A stretch of 64,000 nt of DNA from Eulemur rufifrons (lineage: Eukaryota; Chordata; Mammalia; Primates; Lemuridae): NCBI RefSeq assembly GCF_041146395.1, contig NC_091000.1, positions 13,406,501 to 13,470,500 on the forward strand, in the 5' to 3' direction. The translations under genes were made by a program, and so were the position numbers. Of the stretch, positions 54,115 to 64,000 are shown one piece after another. Numbering within the stretch: position 1 is the first letter of the stretch; every line of letters begins with the position of its first letter. Under the pieces are notes generated by a model. The model made no database searches, was not told the origin of the DNA, and was given only the letters and a program-made list of their open reading frames with translations.

Positions 54115-57100
54115 CTGAGGGTGGAAATCAGATCTGTTCAAAGGACACCTTGGCAAATGTTGCAACTAAAGTTGTTGATAGGAGACATCTGAAGCTCCAT
54201 TCTGCTTGTCTTGGAATGTCCCATGTTGGGCAATTGACAAACTGTCATATGTAGAGATGAGTAAACTGTTTGTGAGTCACATTAACCATTAAGTTTTATT
54301 CTACTCTGCTTACACAGGTGCAAAGATATGTGATAACTAGAATTGTTTTTATTCAATCAGTCACTCCATGGTTAAAGTGTATCAACTCTATCCTATGTTT
54401 ACTGTGAAAAAATAGCAATTTAGTTACTCATGAGTACAAAGATCATAGATACCCAATTCTTAATCACGGATAGTTTCATTGATCATTGTTAGCTTTCATA
54501 AGCTTATAAATCTAAACACAGTGGCTAGACTGTTTTCTAAGAAAATATGACCCTGTGAGCTAAATCAAAAGTGTTTGGCATTCTTTTTCATGGCACATAT
54601 TCCTAGATGGAATTCCTGGTGTGAATTCATTATTGAAGGACAAAATGCTAGTATGGGGGAAATATTGCTTTCTCATTTGTTTGCTTTTTAAAAAAATTTT
54701 AATCTCTTTGTATTTCGACATTGCTATTTTCATTCTGTACTATATATATATTTTAAGACAACTGTAACATAGCATTCATTTCTATTTATTAACTGTCATT
54801 AATTCTTCTATGTTTAAATTTCTAGATTTAATTGTCAAACGAATGATTTTTATTCAAAGTAATGAACATGCAGTTTTAGGATCTGCTTAGTCACATAGTC
54901 TAAATTATCAAATTTAAGCCATGGCTGTCCTAAATGTCAGATTAGAACTATACTACTCTTTATTTTGCTATAAAAAGCTCCCTATTAACCATCCGAACTT
55001 ATTCATTATGTACTCTACTACACATATGATATATAAAATATAATTTTAAGGAAAATACCGTCTAATGTCTAACATACAATGCATATTAATGTACAATTTA
55101 ATGTCTAATGTACACTTTTCTCATGAGCCTTTCATTCTTAGTTAATCTATCCTCTTTTTAGTACAGTACACGTATCAGAAACTGTGCTTCCGTCTTCCAA
55201 TTCAGAGGTACTTTGTTTGACCTTTCCCAGATCAAACCTAGCAGACTGGCTGGGAAATGCCGTGGAGTGTGTATGAGTGTGAATTGGGGTGGGGGAGGGG
55301 AACAGGGAGGGTGGCTAGGGATTAAGTGCTTCTCAAACAGTCTCTCCTCTGTCCTCCTTATGGTAGCCCCGCCTTTACCCTCCAGTCCAGAAGTGCCTGG
55401 TGCTGTCAATCCCATGCCTTTTCAAGATTGTAAAGAGTAAATTGGGTTGTTTTTGGTTTTCTCCATTGCTACTTTGGGTTTTAACTTTCTCATGTGTTCT
55501 AAGCCATTGCCATTCATTTGCTTTCTAGCTTCCAAACTTTTAAGTTTATATCCTTCCCAGAACCTTTGACCAAACATGTAAGATATTTGGGATACATTTA
55601 TTTCTTTGGTCTCAAAAGTTTATTTTTTAATAGCTCTGTTAATGGATGTATGTGTTGGTGCAGGGCTTGCGATCTCATGTGTGTATAGGGGACAGGCAGG
55701 TGTTCTGGCTGCTCTCACTGGGTCAAAACCTTGGCCAGGTCAGGGTCAGAAATAATTAGTTAAGTTTGGGAGAATCCAGAGCAATAAAACTGGTGTCCTG
55801 GCTCCTGGCCAGGAGGCAGCGACTACTGTAGGGTAGGAGGTAGGGTAGGTGTGACTTGAGGGGGTGAGACCCAGGGCCTGAGAGTCCCCACCCTGCTGCT
55901 TCCCCACTGTTTGAACTTGAGGGGACAGTTTCAGAAGTTCTCATGTGTCCCCACTGAGGAACATAGGAAGTCAGTGGGAGATGCCAGTCAGGGGCATTGC
56001 CACGGGGCCACCTTGAGTGAGAGGCAAGGGAATGCCACGTGGAGCCCGCATGGCGGACTGCCTGGGCTGGGGCCAGGTGGAGTGAGTGCACGTCTGACAC
56101 ACAGAGGGTCCACAACTCCAGGGAAGGCCGAGCTGAGAGTGTTGGGGGTGGGAGTGGAGGTGGGGTTACTGCCTGGCCCCAGCTACGTCAAGAAAACAGA
56201 CCACAAGTGAAACCATGGATTTCAGCAGTGGATAGAAGCAGGACCCCAGGACACCAGCCGCCTGTGCCTTCCTTGGGAGGCCCCTAAATTGGCCCCTGCT
56301 GGAGACGCCATCTTGGGAGGGAGGAAGAGGCAGTGGTGAACCACTGAGCAAGGAACCACAGGCCTGCGGGGGGTTAAACCTTCAATTTGACTGAATATTT
56401 ATCTGAAGGAGACATTTAAATCGAAAGAGACTCTGTCAAAGCTGAAGAAACTGTTTTAATTTGAAAGAGACTGAATTTACTTTAGCAAATTTAAATGTCC
56501 CTCGTAGCAACAGAAATTTGGGGCTCAAAGAAAGAGTACGTGGGTTCTAGAAACTGAAGAAAACACATTTTCTAAAAAATATTTGAGTTGTTAGTGTACA
56601 CATCAAAATATGATTGGGCGCTCTCATTGAAATGTCGATGTTATCTGAATTCATTGAATGCCACTCTCTTAGGTATTTTAAAAATGTTTTATGTGTTTAT
56701 TATGTTTGTTGCATCCAATGGCATAATTGTTCAACACGAAACTAAAGAAATTCAGGGAATTTCTCACGACATGCACTGTAATAGTTAGAACGGTTACAGA
56801 CAACTACAGATCATGTTAGAATACAAGATTGTTATTTGGTATTTACCACAATCGCAGAATCAACGTGTCGAGGAAAGACAAGTAGACTCACTCAAATATC
56901 TTGATGTTGACATGTTTGATGCCATAATATACACGTAAATTGTGGCGTGTGACATACAAAAGTTATTGCTTAAATGTCATTATTGCTAGCCCCAAAGACA
57001 AAGAGAGTTGCAAAACCTAGGTAACTGTATGTTTTTGTCATATAGCTGGCATCTGCCTCCATTTATTTTCCTCAGTACACAGTGAAATAAACGTCTAAAA

Positions 57101-57213
57101 GCCTTGGCTTCAGATTTGGAGTCGACAGTCTGCGAGATCCTCTGCCCAAAGCCATGAAATTCTTCCCGTGTAAGTGCGTGTGGGTGCGTGCGAGCCGGCC
57201 TCACCGGCAGAGC
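54115..57213. other. Intergenic DNA and PDLIM3 3'UTR side
   Basis: 54115-55150 is AT-rich and featureless. 55200-56380 is GC-richer with short frames on both strands but no known domain or repeat. The right part is downstream of PDLIM3 and may be its 3'UTR. Confidence 0.4.
57062..57067 (-). promoter_or_regulatory. PDLIM3: Candidate PDLIM3 poly(A) signal
   Basis: AATAAA on the minus strand, about 150 bases past the PDLIM3 stop codon. Another lies at 56696-56701, so the 3'UTR could be longer. Confidence 0.45.
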
Positions 57214-57403
57214 CTAAGCTTTGGGATACAGAGTGACCGTGTCATAGCCCTCGGGGGGCCGCGTGCGGGCTCTCGCGTGGGTTTCGCAGTACAGCTCCCC
57301 CTCCACGAAGAAGTAGCCCTTCTGCTTGAGGTTGAGGTTGCAGTCAGCACACACGAAGCACTCGGGATGCCGGTACTTATCCCGCGCCTTCACCACGGCA
57401 CCA
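57214..57403 (-). CDS. PDLIM3: PDLIM3 last coding exon
   Basis: [20 protein letters not shown] to TLYPKA and TAG. Supplies six of the eight LIM zinc ligands. Acceptor ttttccccacag. Confidence 0.97.
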
Positions 57404-60400
57404 CTGTGGGGAAAAATGAGCTCTGGTGAAAAAGCCACAGAGCACAAGTACGACACAAAGGGAGAGAACACTCCGGACAGGAGCTGTTGTCTGGTGCACA
57501 GTCAGGAAGCAACAACCTCCAGCTGTAAAAGCGTGCACAGCTGTGAACAGTACTTGTCACAGAGAGCCAAGATAACCATAATAAACCGTCACGTTTCTCT
57601 CTGATGTTGATGTGTGAATATTTTTCAGATTTCCAAACACGTAGTTTATGAAAAACTTGCAGGATTCTACTGCATGATCTTCCCCCATCCTTTCTTTGAA
57701 AGAGGGAGACATGATACAGTTAAGACAAATACCTCTGCAAAAGAGCTGATTTTGCCCAAGGCTGTTGTCTACCCACTGCAGGTTCCCTGATTGCTTTCTG
57801 TCTGGGTGGTCCAGCCTCTGTTCTACCGAGCACAGAGAAAACAGATCAAGAGCAGAGCTGGGATTCCCAGGGAGTGGGTGGACTCGCTTCTACTGTCAAA
57901 ACAGTTCACTCCAAGTTAGGCGCAATAATTGCTTTTGGTAACATCATGCACACTGTATTTTACTGAGGTCTTCTCTGCTCACAAGCTTCCTGCCTTGCTA
58001 TGTCTTTTTGGCCCCCCATTCCCTCCTTCGCCTGAACGAGGCTTATCCCGTACTGTCCTCTTGGGATGTAGGCTGGGTAACAGGAGAGATGGTGCCTCAG
58101 TGTGTGAGCTAATGGCAGGGGGACAGATTAAGGGATGGAGGAAGTAGCCACAGGGCCACATGGGACATACGCAGTGGAGAGATTAGAATGATCTCAGTTG
58201 ACTGGAAGATTTGAACTAGCAAGTATGGCAATTTAAATATAAAGCCCCTTGCTATGAAAGTTGACTGTATTTTTTTAAATTACAATTCAACATCTGTGTA
58301 ACCAAGAAGTTGGGTAAAGATAATGTATTTTAACTAACAACCTCATGGTCCCTGAATCTGTTTCCCTGGGTTTATCCAGAAAGGGAAGTATTCACTGACC
58401 ACACATTTACAGAGGCAGGGCTTTTTAAAGTGAAATCATTCTTGGAAATGATTTGTTAATATACTTTTGGGGCAACTTTTTTTCAAGAGAGTATATCTGA
58501 AATTGTAAGTCAAGATTGCTGATTTACGTTAAATGGCAATTTGGAGGTACATCTAAGGAATGCTGGGCGCAATGTGCTAAATGTTGGGGACCTTATATAT
58601 TTCAAGCTGATGAACAGAAATTTAAGTTTTTCATAATGGCCTTTTCTATATAAAGTCTGAAAGTAGAAGAAATGGAGAACTGCCACCAAGATTTGTAGCG
58701 AGTTCCTGGGTTAAACATGAAACTTACACGATGCCACTCCCACATTTGTCACAGAAGGGCAACTTCTGTGCCCCACCAGCCCCTCCGTGGGCTTTTGTAA
58801 CCGGAGCTCTCACACTCCGGGTTCCAACAGGACGGTCATCTGAAAAACAAAGTGTTTCCATTTATGGCAGGGGAACAGCTGGCTACGGTTTGTGCTTTGC
58901 TTCTATTTTAAAGTGTGCACTTTAACCTAAGGAATTCTTAGGTTGCATCTGCACTATCTTTCCAAAAGGAGCAAGCATAGGAGACTTTGTTCCGAACCTT
59001 ACAAAACAGAATTAGGTAAAACATTTTGCTGTTGAAGGGAGCAGTTATAAAATGCTCAAAGGAGCAGAGGGCATTGTTCATTTTCTTTTTTTCTTATTGT
59101 GGTAAAATATATACAACATAAAATTTACCAGTTTAATCACTTTTCATTGTGTAACTCAGTGACATTAAGTACATTCACAATGTTGTGCAACCACCATCAA
59201 TATCCGTTTCCAGAACTATTTCATCACCCCAAACAGAAACTCTGTACCCATCAAACAATAACTCCCATGCCCCGTCCTCATAGCCCCTGGTAACCTCTTT
59301 CCTACTTTCTGTCACCTATGAATTCGCCTATTCGAGATCTCTTCTATAAGTGGAATCATATAGTATGTGGCATTTTGTGTCTGGTCTCTCTCACTCAGCA
59401 TAACATTTTCAATCCATCCATGTTGTGGCATAGATCAGAATTTCATCCCTTTCTAAGACTGAATAATATTTCACTGTATGAATTTACTATGTTTTGTTTA
59501 TCCATTCATTTAAGTTTTTCTCGCCTTTTGGCTATTGTGAATATTATGAACATGAGTGTACAGGACCTGCTTGAGCCCCTGCTTTCAATTCTTTTGGGCA
59601 TATGCTCGGAAGTGGAGTTGCTGGATTCTATGGTAATTCTATGTTTAACTTTTTGAGGAGCCCCCGTGCTGTTTCCCGTAGCGGCTGCACCATTTTGCCT
59701 TTCCATCGGCAATGCACAGGGGTCCCATTTCTCTACATCTTCACCAATACTTGCTATTCTCCATTTTTTGATAGTTGCTATCTTAATGGGACATTTTGCA
59801 TTTTGCGTGACTTTTAAAGGACAGTCTGTATCTTTTGGGCATGGAAAAGCGTAAGGAAGAGCAGGAGCCCTGAAGATGGCTGGAGTGGGCTGGAGACCCA
59901 GCTCACCTGCTCTGGCCGGGTGGCCTTGCGCAAGCCCACCCTGCCATGCCTCAGCACTCACTTATTAATAAGGGCAAATAATAGCACCTACTTCACCAAG
60001 TTATTGTGAGGATTAAATGATACTGTATGCAAAGTACTTAGCATAAAATTTGAAACATAGTTTAACCAGTTCTATGAACAAATTTCAATGACCCCTGTGT
60101 GCTTTTTTAACAATCGTCTCCCTCTCATGTTTTAGATTGTCAGGCCAGTAGGGCATGATGACCAGAACCCTGAAACTTTTAACTAACTACCTAACCTTTC
60201 TGAATTGTTTCCCAGAAATGGAATTTCTGCAAGACAAGGAGCTGAGATTCTTAACGGCCCCTGAGCAGACTTCCTGACACCAAAACTCACTATCCCCAGC
60301 AACCTGTTGTAAACCCGCTACCCGCTGTTAATCACACCACAACCTGCCCCATTGCACATAGCCCCTCCTTCAAAATCCCGAACTCTCCGTTAGTTGGGGA

Positions 60401-62992
60401 AACAGATTTGAGGCAGCTCTTCCTGTTCTCTCAACAAGACGTCTTTCCTATTTAAAAAATTCTTTCTTCCTTGGTGATTCTTATTGTTTCAATAATCAGA
60501 TCTTTGAGTGGGGAGCAACTGGACCTAGGCTGAAACCCCTTGTGGTTTTGATAACAGTAGTAACGGTTCGTTACAGTGTTATTTTTTTGATGATGATGAT
60601 ACCCTAAAGTGTGGGGGGGGGGAAGCTGAGAAATTTCACAATATCCATTTAAAACGATATCTCATGGTTCATAAGCAGAGGTAACCCTTGACTCCCATGG
60701 ATGGAATTTGTCTTTGGTGTCCTTTTTTTGACTGCTTTCAGTTGGTGGCTACTTGGACATGTCCTGGAAGCTCCTTTCCTAAATGAGGCACCACCCAAAT
60801 CCTCCTGAGCAAAGATTCATTTGGTTACTGATGAAAATCAGGGTGATGTTCACTCCCTCTATGCTTACCACCCTCTCCTCCCTCCCCTTCCAAGGGCCGC
60901 TATCAATAATGTTCTAGCAGGCGGCAGGGCTGCTCACCAGGGCCGTCGTTCACCAGTTCCTGGAGCACCCTGAAGGAGCCCGACTGGCGAGGCTGAGAAG
61001 GCTCATCCCGATTGTCGTGGAGCATCCGGTACACGTCGGACTGGGGCGGCACCGAGGCTGTGGGTTCACTGAAACACAAGCACGGCGGCAAAGCACGGTC
61101 AGGGCTCTGGGATGCCGCGGGTACCAGCGAGCAGCAATCACAGCAATCACTCTAGGTCCAGCAACTCCCGAACGGAGAGCCAGTATTTTCAAGGGAGTCT
61201 CTATTATAATTAAAAATACCATGTAAATTCACGTGGGTTGCCTTAAACATATCATTGAGCAGTAAACCTGGGAGTCACATCAGCAGGCAAAATTCCATTT
61301 GGCAAAATTCTTTGGAGGGAAACTAAAAGATGATTGTTAGAAAATAGTAATTTTAAAAAACAAGACTTGTAAAAAAAATAAGACTTGTGTCTAATGGATA
61401 TGGAATTATAGATGTGAACAAAATTAACTTTTCTAAGAAAAAAAGACAAAAATATGTGTGATAGAAAGTGCAGGAGTGAGCCCAGTTTGATTATTCTCAG
61501 GCATAAAGTTGTCAATAAAATTCAGATTCACTTTTGATATTAAACCAAAAGTATATGGTTTAATTTTGTTTTTAAGGTTAATTTGTTTCATTAACCTTTG
61601 GAAATAACAAAGATATCATTTTACTTGTAAATTGAAGAAATTCAACTTCTCAGTGTTTGAAAACCCATAATGTAGAAACTTTCATTTTTACATCTGTTAT
61701 ATTAACTACACTGTATTTTTAAAATAGCCACATTAAAATTCATTTACAATAATGATGGTGGCTTTATTTCAATACGCTTTCTACAAATATATTCATGATG
61801 AAAAATAAAAATTATAATATTATGTCAGAGACTAAATATTATTTATGTCATTTAATTGCATTATCTAGAAAAGATAGTTGCTAGCTATACATATCTTTAT
61901 TACCTTCATCATATTTGAAAATGATTATCTGAACTAAAATTCTTTACAAAATGGCTTTGAGATATGTTATGCTATTGTTATTAATAGCTCAATGTATTCA
62001 TCCCAAGAGACATCTTTGGGATATTACTACATAGCACTCTTAAGCATTATAATACTATAATTTGTAAAAAGTGATTCTGTAATAGTGAAAGAAGTAATAA
62101 GATTTTATACTATAGTTAGTCTTTTTAGTCAAAAAAGTTTAATGGCAAAAATACTTTGAACAAAGAGTCATAAAGAGAAAATTAGTCAAAATGAGCCCAG
62201 TGAATATTAAATATCTACATTAAGAGCCTGAGGGTATTCACTTATAAACCTTTATGCATGATAAACATTTTAAATGGAAAAAATAATTACCTCTTCACAA
62301 GATACCATCAGATAGATAATAGGTATCATCTCTTATAAAATTCTTCTAAACCTCTCACCCCCTTCCCAATTTTTGACTCCCCAAGGAAAGACTAAACTAT
62401 AAGACAGAGCATAGTAGATTATAAATCAACTTCGAGAAGTATTAAAACAGATATTTGTAAAATACACCGCAGCTTTCAAGAGACATATACATTTCGTCCT
62501 TACGTGGTCTCATTTTATTGATCTCTGTCACATAAAGCTCTACTAAGATAATACCTCAAATCACTTTTATCATCAGGCCTAGACAGTTGCAATAAATCAT
62601 TTATATTTTTAAAAAGCTTTTCACATTGCTTTTTCTTTCAGTTAAGACAATGTTAAAAGACACCAGTAAAGCTGACATTGCCCACGTGTTTAGTTAACAT
62701 GCCCATGGTTCAAAAAGACTCATATTACCTCATTACGGGTGTTTCCCCTAGAGCTGTTGAAACCTGACCCTGAAGTGTTTCCATAATATTGTCATCTGAG
62801 TACAACTGCATAGGTGTATTAAACTGAGCATGGACAATCTTCACACCGGGAAGTTCCATTTCCAAAGGAATGTTAGGGGCCATCTTAGCAGCAACTTTCA
62901 AGTCACCTGGGCAAATGGTACTAACAGTACTGACAGAAGAAGGCGTGCTGCGTCCACTGCCGCAGTCAATACCGGAGGGAGTGCTGCATCCA
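57214..62992 (-). CDS. PDLIM3: PDLIM3 (ALP), PDZ and LIM domain protein 3, 3' part
   Basis: Muscle adaptor of the Z-disc and actin anchorage sites; its PDZ domain binds alpha-actinin-2. Four exons are present: 62992-62729, 61068-60938, 58839-58728, 57403-57214. The earlier PDZ exons lie beyond the right edge. The 62992-62729 exon encodes the ZM-containing linker ([20 protein letters not shown]) of the isoform I associate with smooth and non-skeletal muscle. 61068-60938 encodes the constitutive linker ([20 protein letters not shown]). The last two exons form the LIM domain: CDKC, RHPEC, CADC and CETH supply the eight zinc ligands. The protein ends [12 protein letters not shown], then TAG at 57216-57214. 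All junctions keep frame and residues are very close to human. Confidence 0.96.
57404..58727. other. PDLIM3 last intron, nothing recognised
   Basis: Mixed composition with no gene or repeat I can name. Confidence 0.5.
58728..58839 (-). CDS. PDLIM3: PDLIM3 penultimate exon
   Basis: [20 protein letters not shown] to [11 protein letters not shown]. Gives the first CxxC of the LIM domain. Acceptor gtttttcag, donor gtaagt. Confidence 0.95.
59085..59825 (-). mobile_element. Old L1M 3' fragment
   Basis: Reverse-oriented L1M text over about 740 bp: attgtggtaaaatatataca, cattcacaatgttgtgcaac, gaaactctgtacccatcaaa, cttttgggcatatgctcgga, gtagcggctgcaccattttg. Several short frames here are by-products. 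Confidence 0.85.
59915..60062 (+). repeat. MIR SINE fragment
   Basis: tattaataagggcaaataat, agcacctacttcaccaagtt and gtgaggattaaatgatactg are MIR 3'-half text. Confidence 0.7.
60066..60560 (+). mobile_element. ERV1-like solitary LTR
   Basis: Sequence with C-rich middle and LTR-type 3' half (cttggtgattcttattgttt, gagtggggagcaactggacc, taggctgaaaccccttgtgg). Resembles mammalian gammaretrovirus-like LTRs. No internal viral genes are present. Subfamily and exact ends not determined. Confidence 0.45.
60938..61068 (-). CDS. PDLIM3: PDLIM3 linker exon
   Basis: [20 protein letters not shown] to QELVNDGP. Acceptor ttgtgtttcag, donor gtgagc. Common to the isoforms I remember. Confidence 0.95.
61069..62728. 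other. PDLIM3 intron between linker and ZM exon
   Basis: AT-rich. I looked for the skeletal-muscle ZM exon (YNSPIGLYS-type) on the minus strand here and did not see it. Confidence 0.5.
62729..62992 (-). CDS. PDLIM3: PDLIM3 alternative ZM-motif exon
   Basis: 264 bp, in frame when joined to the 61068-60938 exon (AG plus T gives Ser). [20 protein letters not shown], then [20 protein letters not shown] and TALGETPVM. Being 264 bp (88 codons) with matching phases, it can be included or exchanged without a frame shift. Acceptor attaacacag, donor gtaata. Confidence 0.93.
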
Positions 62993-64000
62993 CTGTGTTA
63001 ATGACCACGTCACACAGGTGGCACAGAGAACCAGACAATCCAGACAGAAGAACACAGAGAACAAGTGCAGAGAGGTTAAAAGGAATAGAACACCAACAGT
63101 AAGAAGTGAATTATATCAAACTAAAATGCAATGTTCATTTCTGGCTAGAGTTTATTTTAAAAAGAGAAGATGTTGAAAACTTCATGGTTGAAAAAAGTTT
63201 AATAAAATTAAAGCATGCAGGTGATACTGCATTTTTTGGCTCTGTTCTACCCGTCAATATGGAAGTTGAGGGTCACATGTAGAAAACCTTGCGTATAACG
63301 GAAGCAGAAAAGATGCGGCCATCCTCACTTTTTAAAAATAGGCCAAATAATGTAAAACTTGACACTATCATCACAAATGATGGGGGGGAAATTACATTGA
63401 CTGGATATATCTTTACATTTGTGAAGTGCAATATGTGAAATTAAAGTATAAATTATTCTTTATAAATAGTAACAGGATATGCCTCATGAAGATCCAAATA
63501 TTTAGGTTGCACATTTCAAAATCAGAAGCATGTTTCAGTAATGCAATTGAACTTTAACTGAATAGTAATTGGCAACTTGTAGGTTATATGGTAAAGATTA
63601 CTTTTGAAGGCTATTTTGTATATAATTTATTGTTATTATTTCAATATTTTCTATTTTTTTCTTTCATTTTGTAAATAATACACTTTAAAGAACTGTTCAG
63701 TGGTTTAATACAGGCTCTAGAAATAGCCAATAAATGCTTGTCACCTTGAAATTAATGATTAGAGGGCAAATAAGTTGGTCTTGGACTCTTTCGATGCTAT
63801 CTAGGGCTAAGATATATTTTTTATACATAGTAGACATTTCATGTAAAATTTCAGAAGCACACATATATTTCCATGCATAGTTCTCATTTACTTTTAAAGA
63901 ATCTCATTTCCTCCTGATATTATTAAAATATCAGAAAGGTCAGTCATGCAAGTTTAAGAACTAGGGAGATTTTATATTCTATATGAACCTGGATAGGAGA
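62993..64000. other. PDLIM3 intron at right edge
   Basis: AT-rich intronic sequence with no further exon or repeat recognised. Confidence 0.5.

Noticed and set aside
55158..55440. Minus-strand ATG frame (MGLTAPGTSG) with a gtaaag donor as first exon of the candidate membrane gene
   Set aside because: It leaves one base instead of the two needed, so it does not join candidate exon A in frame.
56821..56961. Minus-strand ATG exon (MASNMSTSRYL) with a strong gtgagt donor near 56893 as first exon of the candidate membrane gene
   Set aside because: Its phase is wrong for candidate exon A: joining gives a stop after a few codons.
57154..57604. Plus-strand frames opposite the PDLIM3 LIM exon
   Set aside because: Antisense shadows; the minus strand encodes a perfect LIM domain there.

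Overview
This is nuclear DNA from a primate, most likely a strepsirrhine (lemur or loris group). Four spliced mammalian genes can be read exon by exon. Their order and strands match what I recall of human chromosome 4q35.1: UFSP2 (-), CFAP96/C4orf47 (+), CCDC110 (-), PDLIM3 (-). The Alu elements at 29446-29775 and 49357-49694 carry the middle segment I associate with lemur and galago Alus (AGTTGGCCAGATAATTTC, seen at 49548), which points to a strepsirrhine. The species cannot be named from this window.

Layout. 1-16649: UFSP2, the UFM1-specific cysteine protease, eleven of twelve coding exons on the minus strand; only the last exon lies beyond the left edge. About 16450-17040: a CpG-rich bidirectional promoter with ZNF143, ETS, GC-box and RFX-like motifs. 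19196-32893: CFAP96, seven coding exons, 309 residues. 32894-34353: short convergent intergenic stretch. 34354-48887: CCDC110, seven coding exons, about 837 residues, dominated by one 2.1 kb exon. Its intron 1 holds a GC-rich 56-bp minisatellite, and its promoter has a very good RFX X-box. 48888-57213: intergenic DNA with Alus, an L1 piece and a possible unannotated two-exon membrane-protein fragment. 57214-64000: the 3' half of PDLIM3 (minus strand), with the LIM domain and an alternative ZM-motif exon; the PDZ exons lie beyond the right edge.

All splice junctions given for the four genes keep frame. UFSP2 sums to 441 codons here, plus the 28 I recall for the missing last exon, giving 469. 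CFAP96 sums to 309 residues. These match the human lengths I remember, so gene identity is secure. The genes do not form a pathway. UFSP2 is housekeeping (ER protein de-UFMylation), CFAP96 is a cilium/flagellum protein, CCDC110 is a testis coiled-coil protein, and PDLIM3 is a muscle Z-disc adaptor. The two cilium/testis genes both have RFX-like sites near their starts.

The rest is intronic and intergenic DNA with old L2, MIR, L1, MLT1, MER5 and Tigger elements, a few Alus, one processed RPLP1 pseudogene and several microsatellites. Repeat families were assigned from memory of consensus sequences, so subfamily names are approximate.
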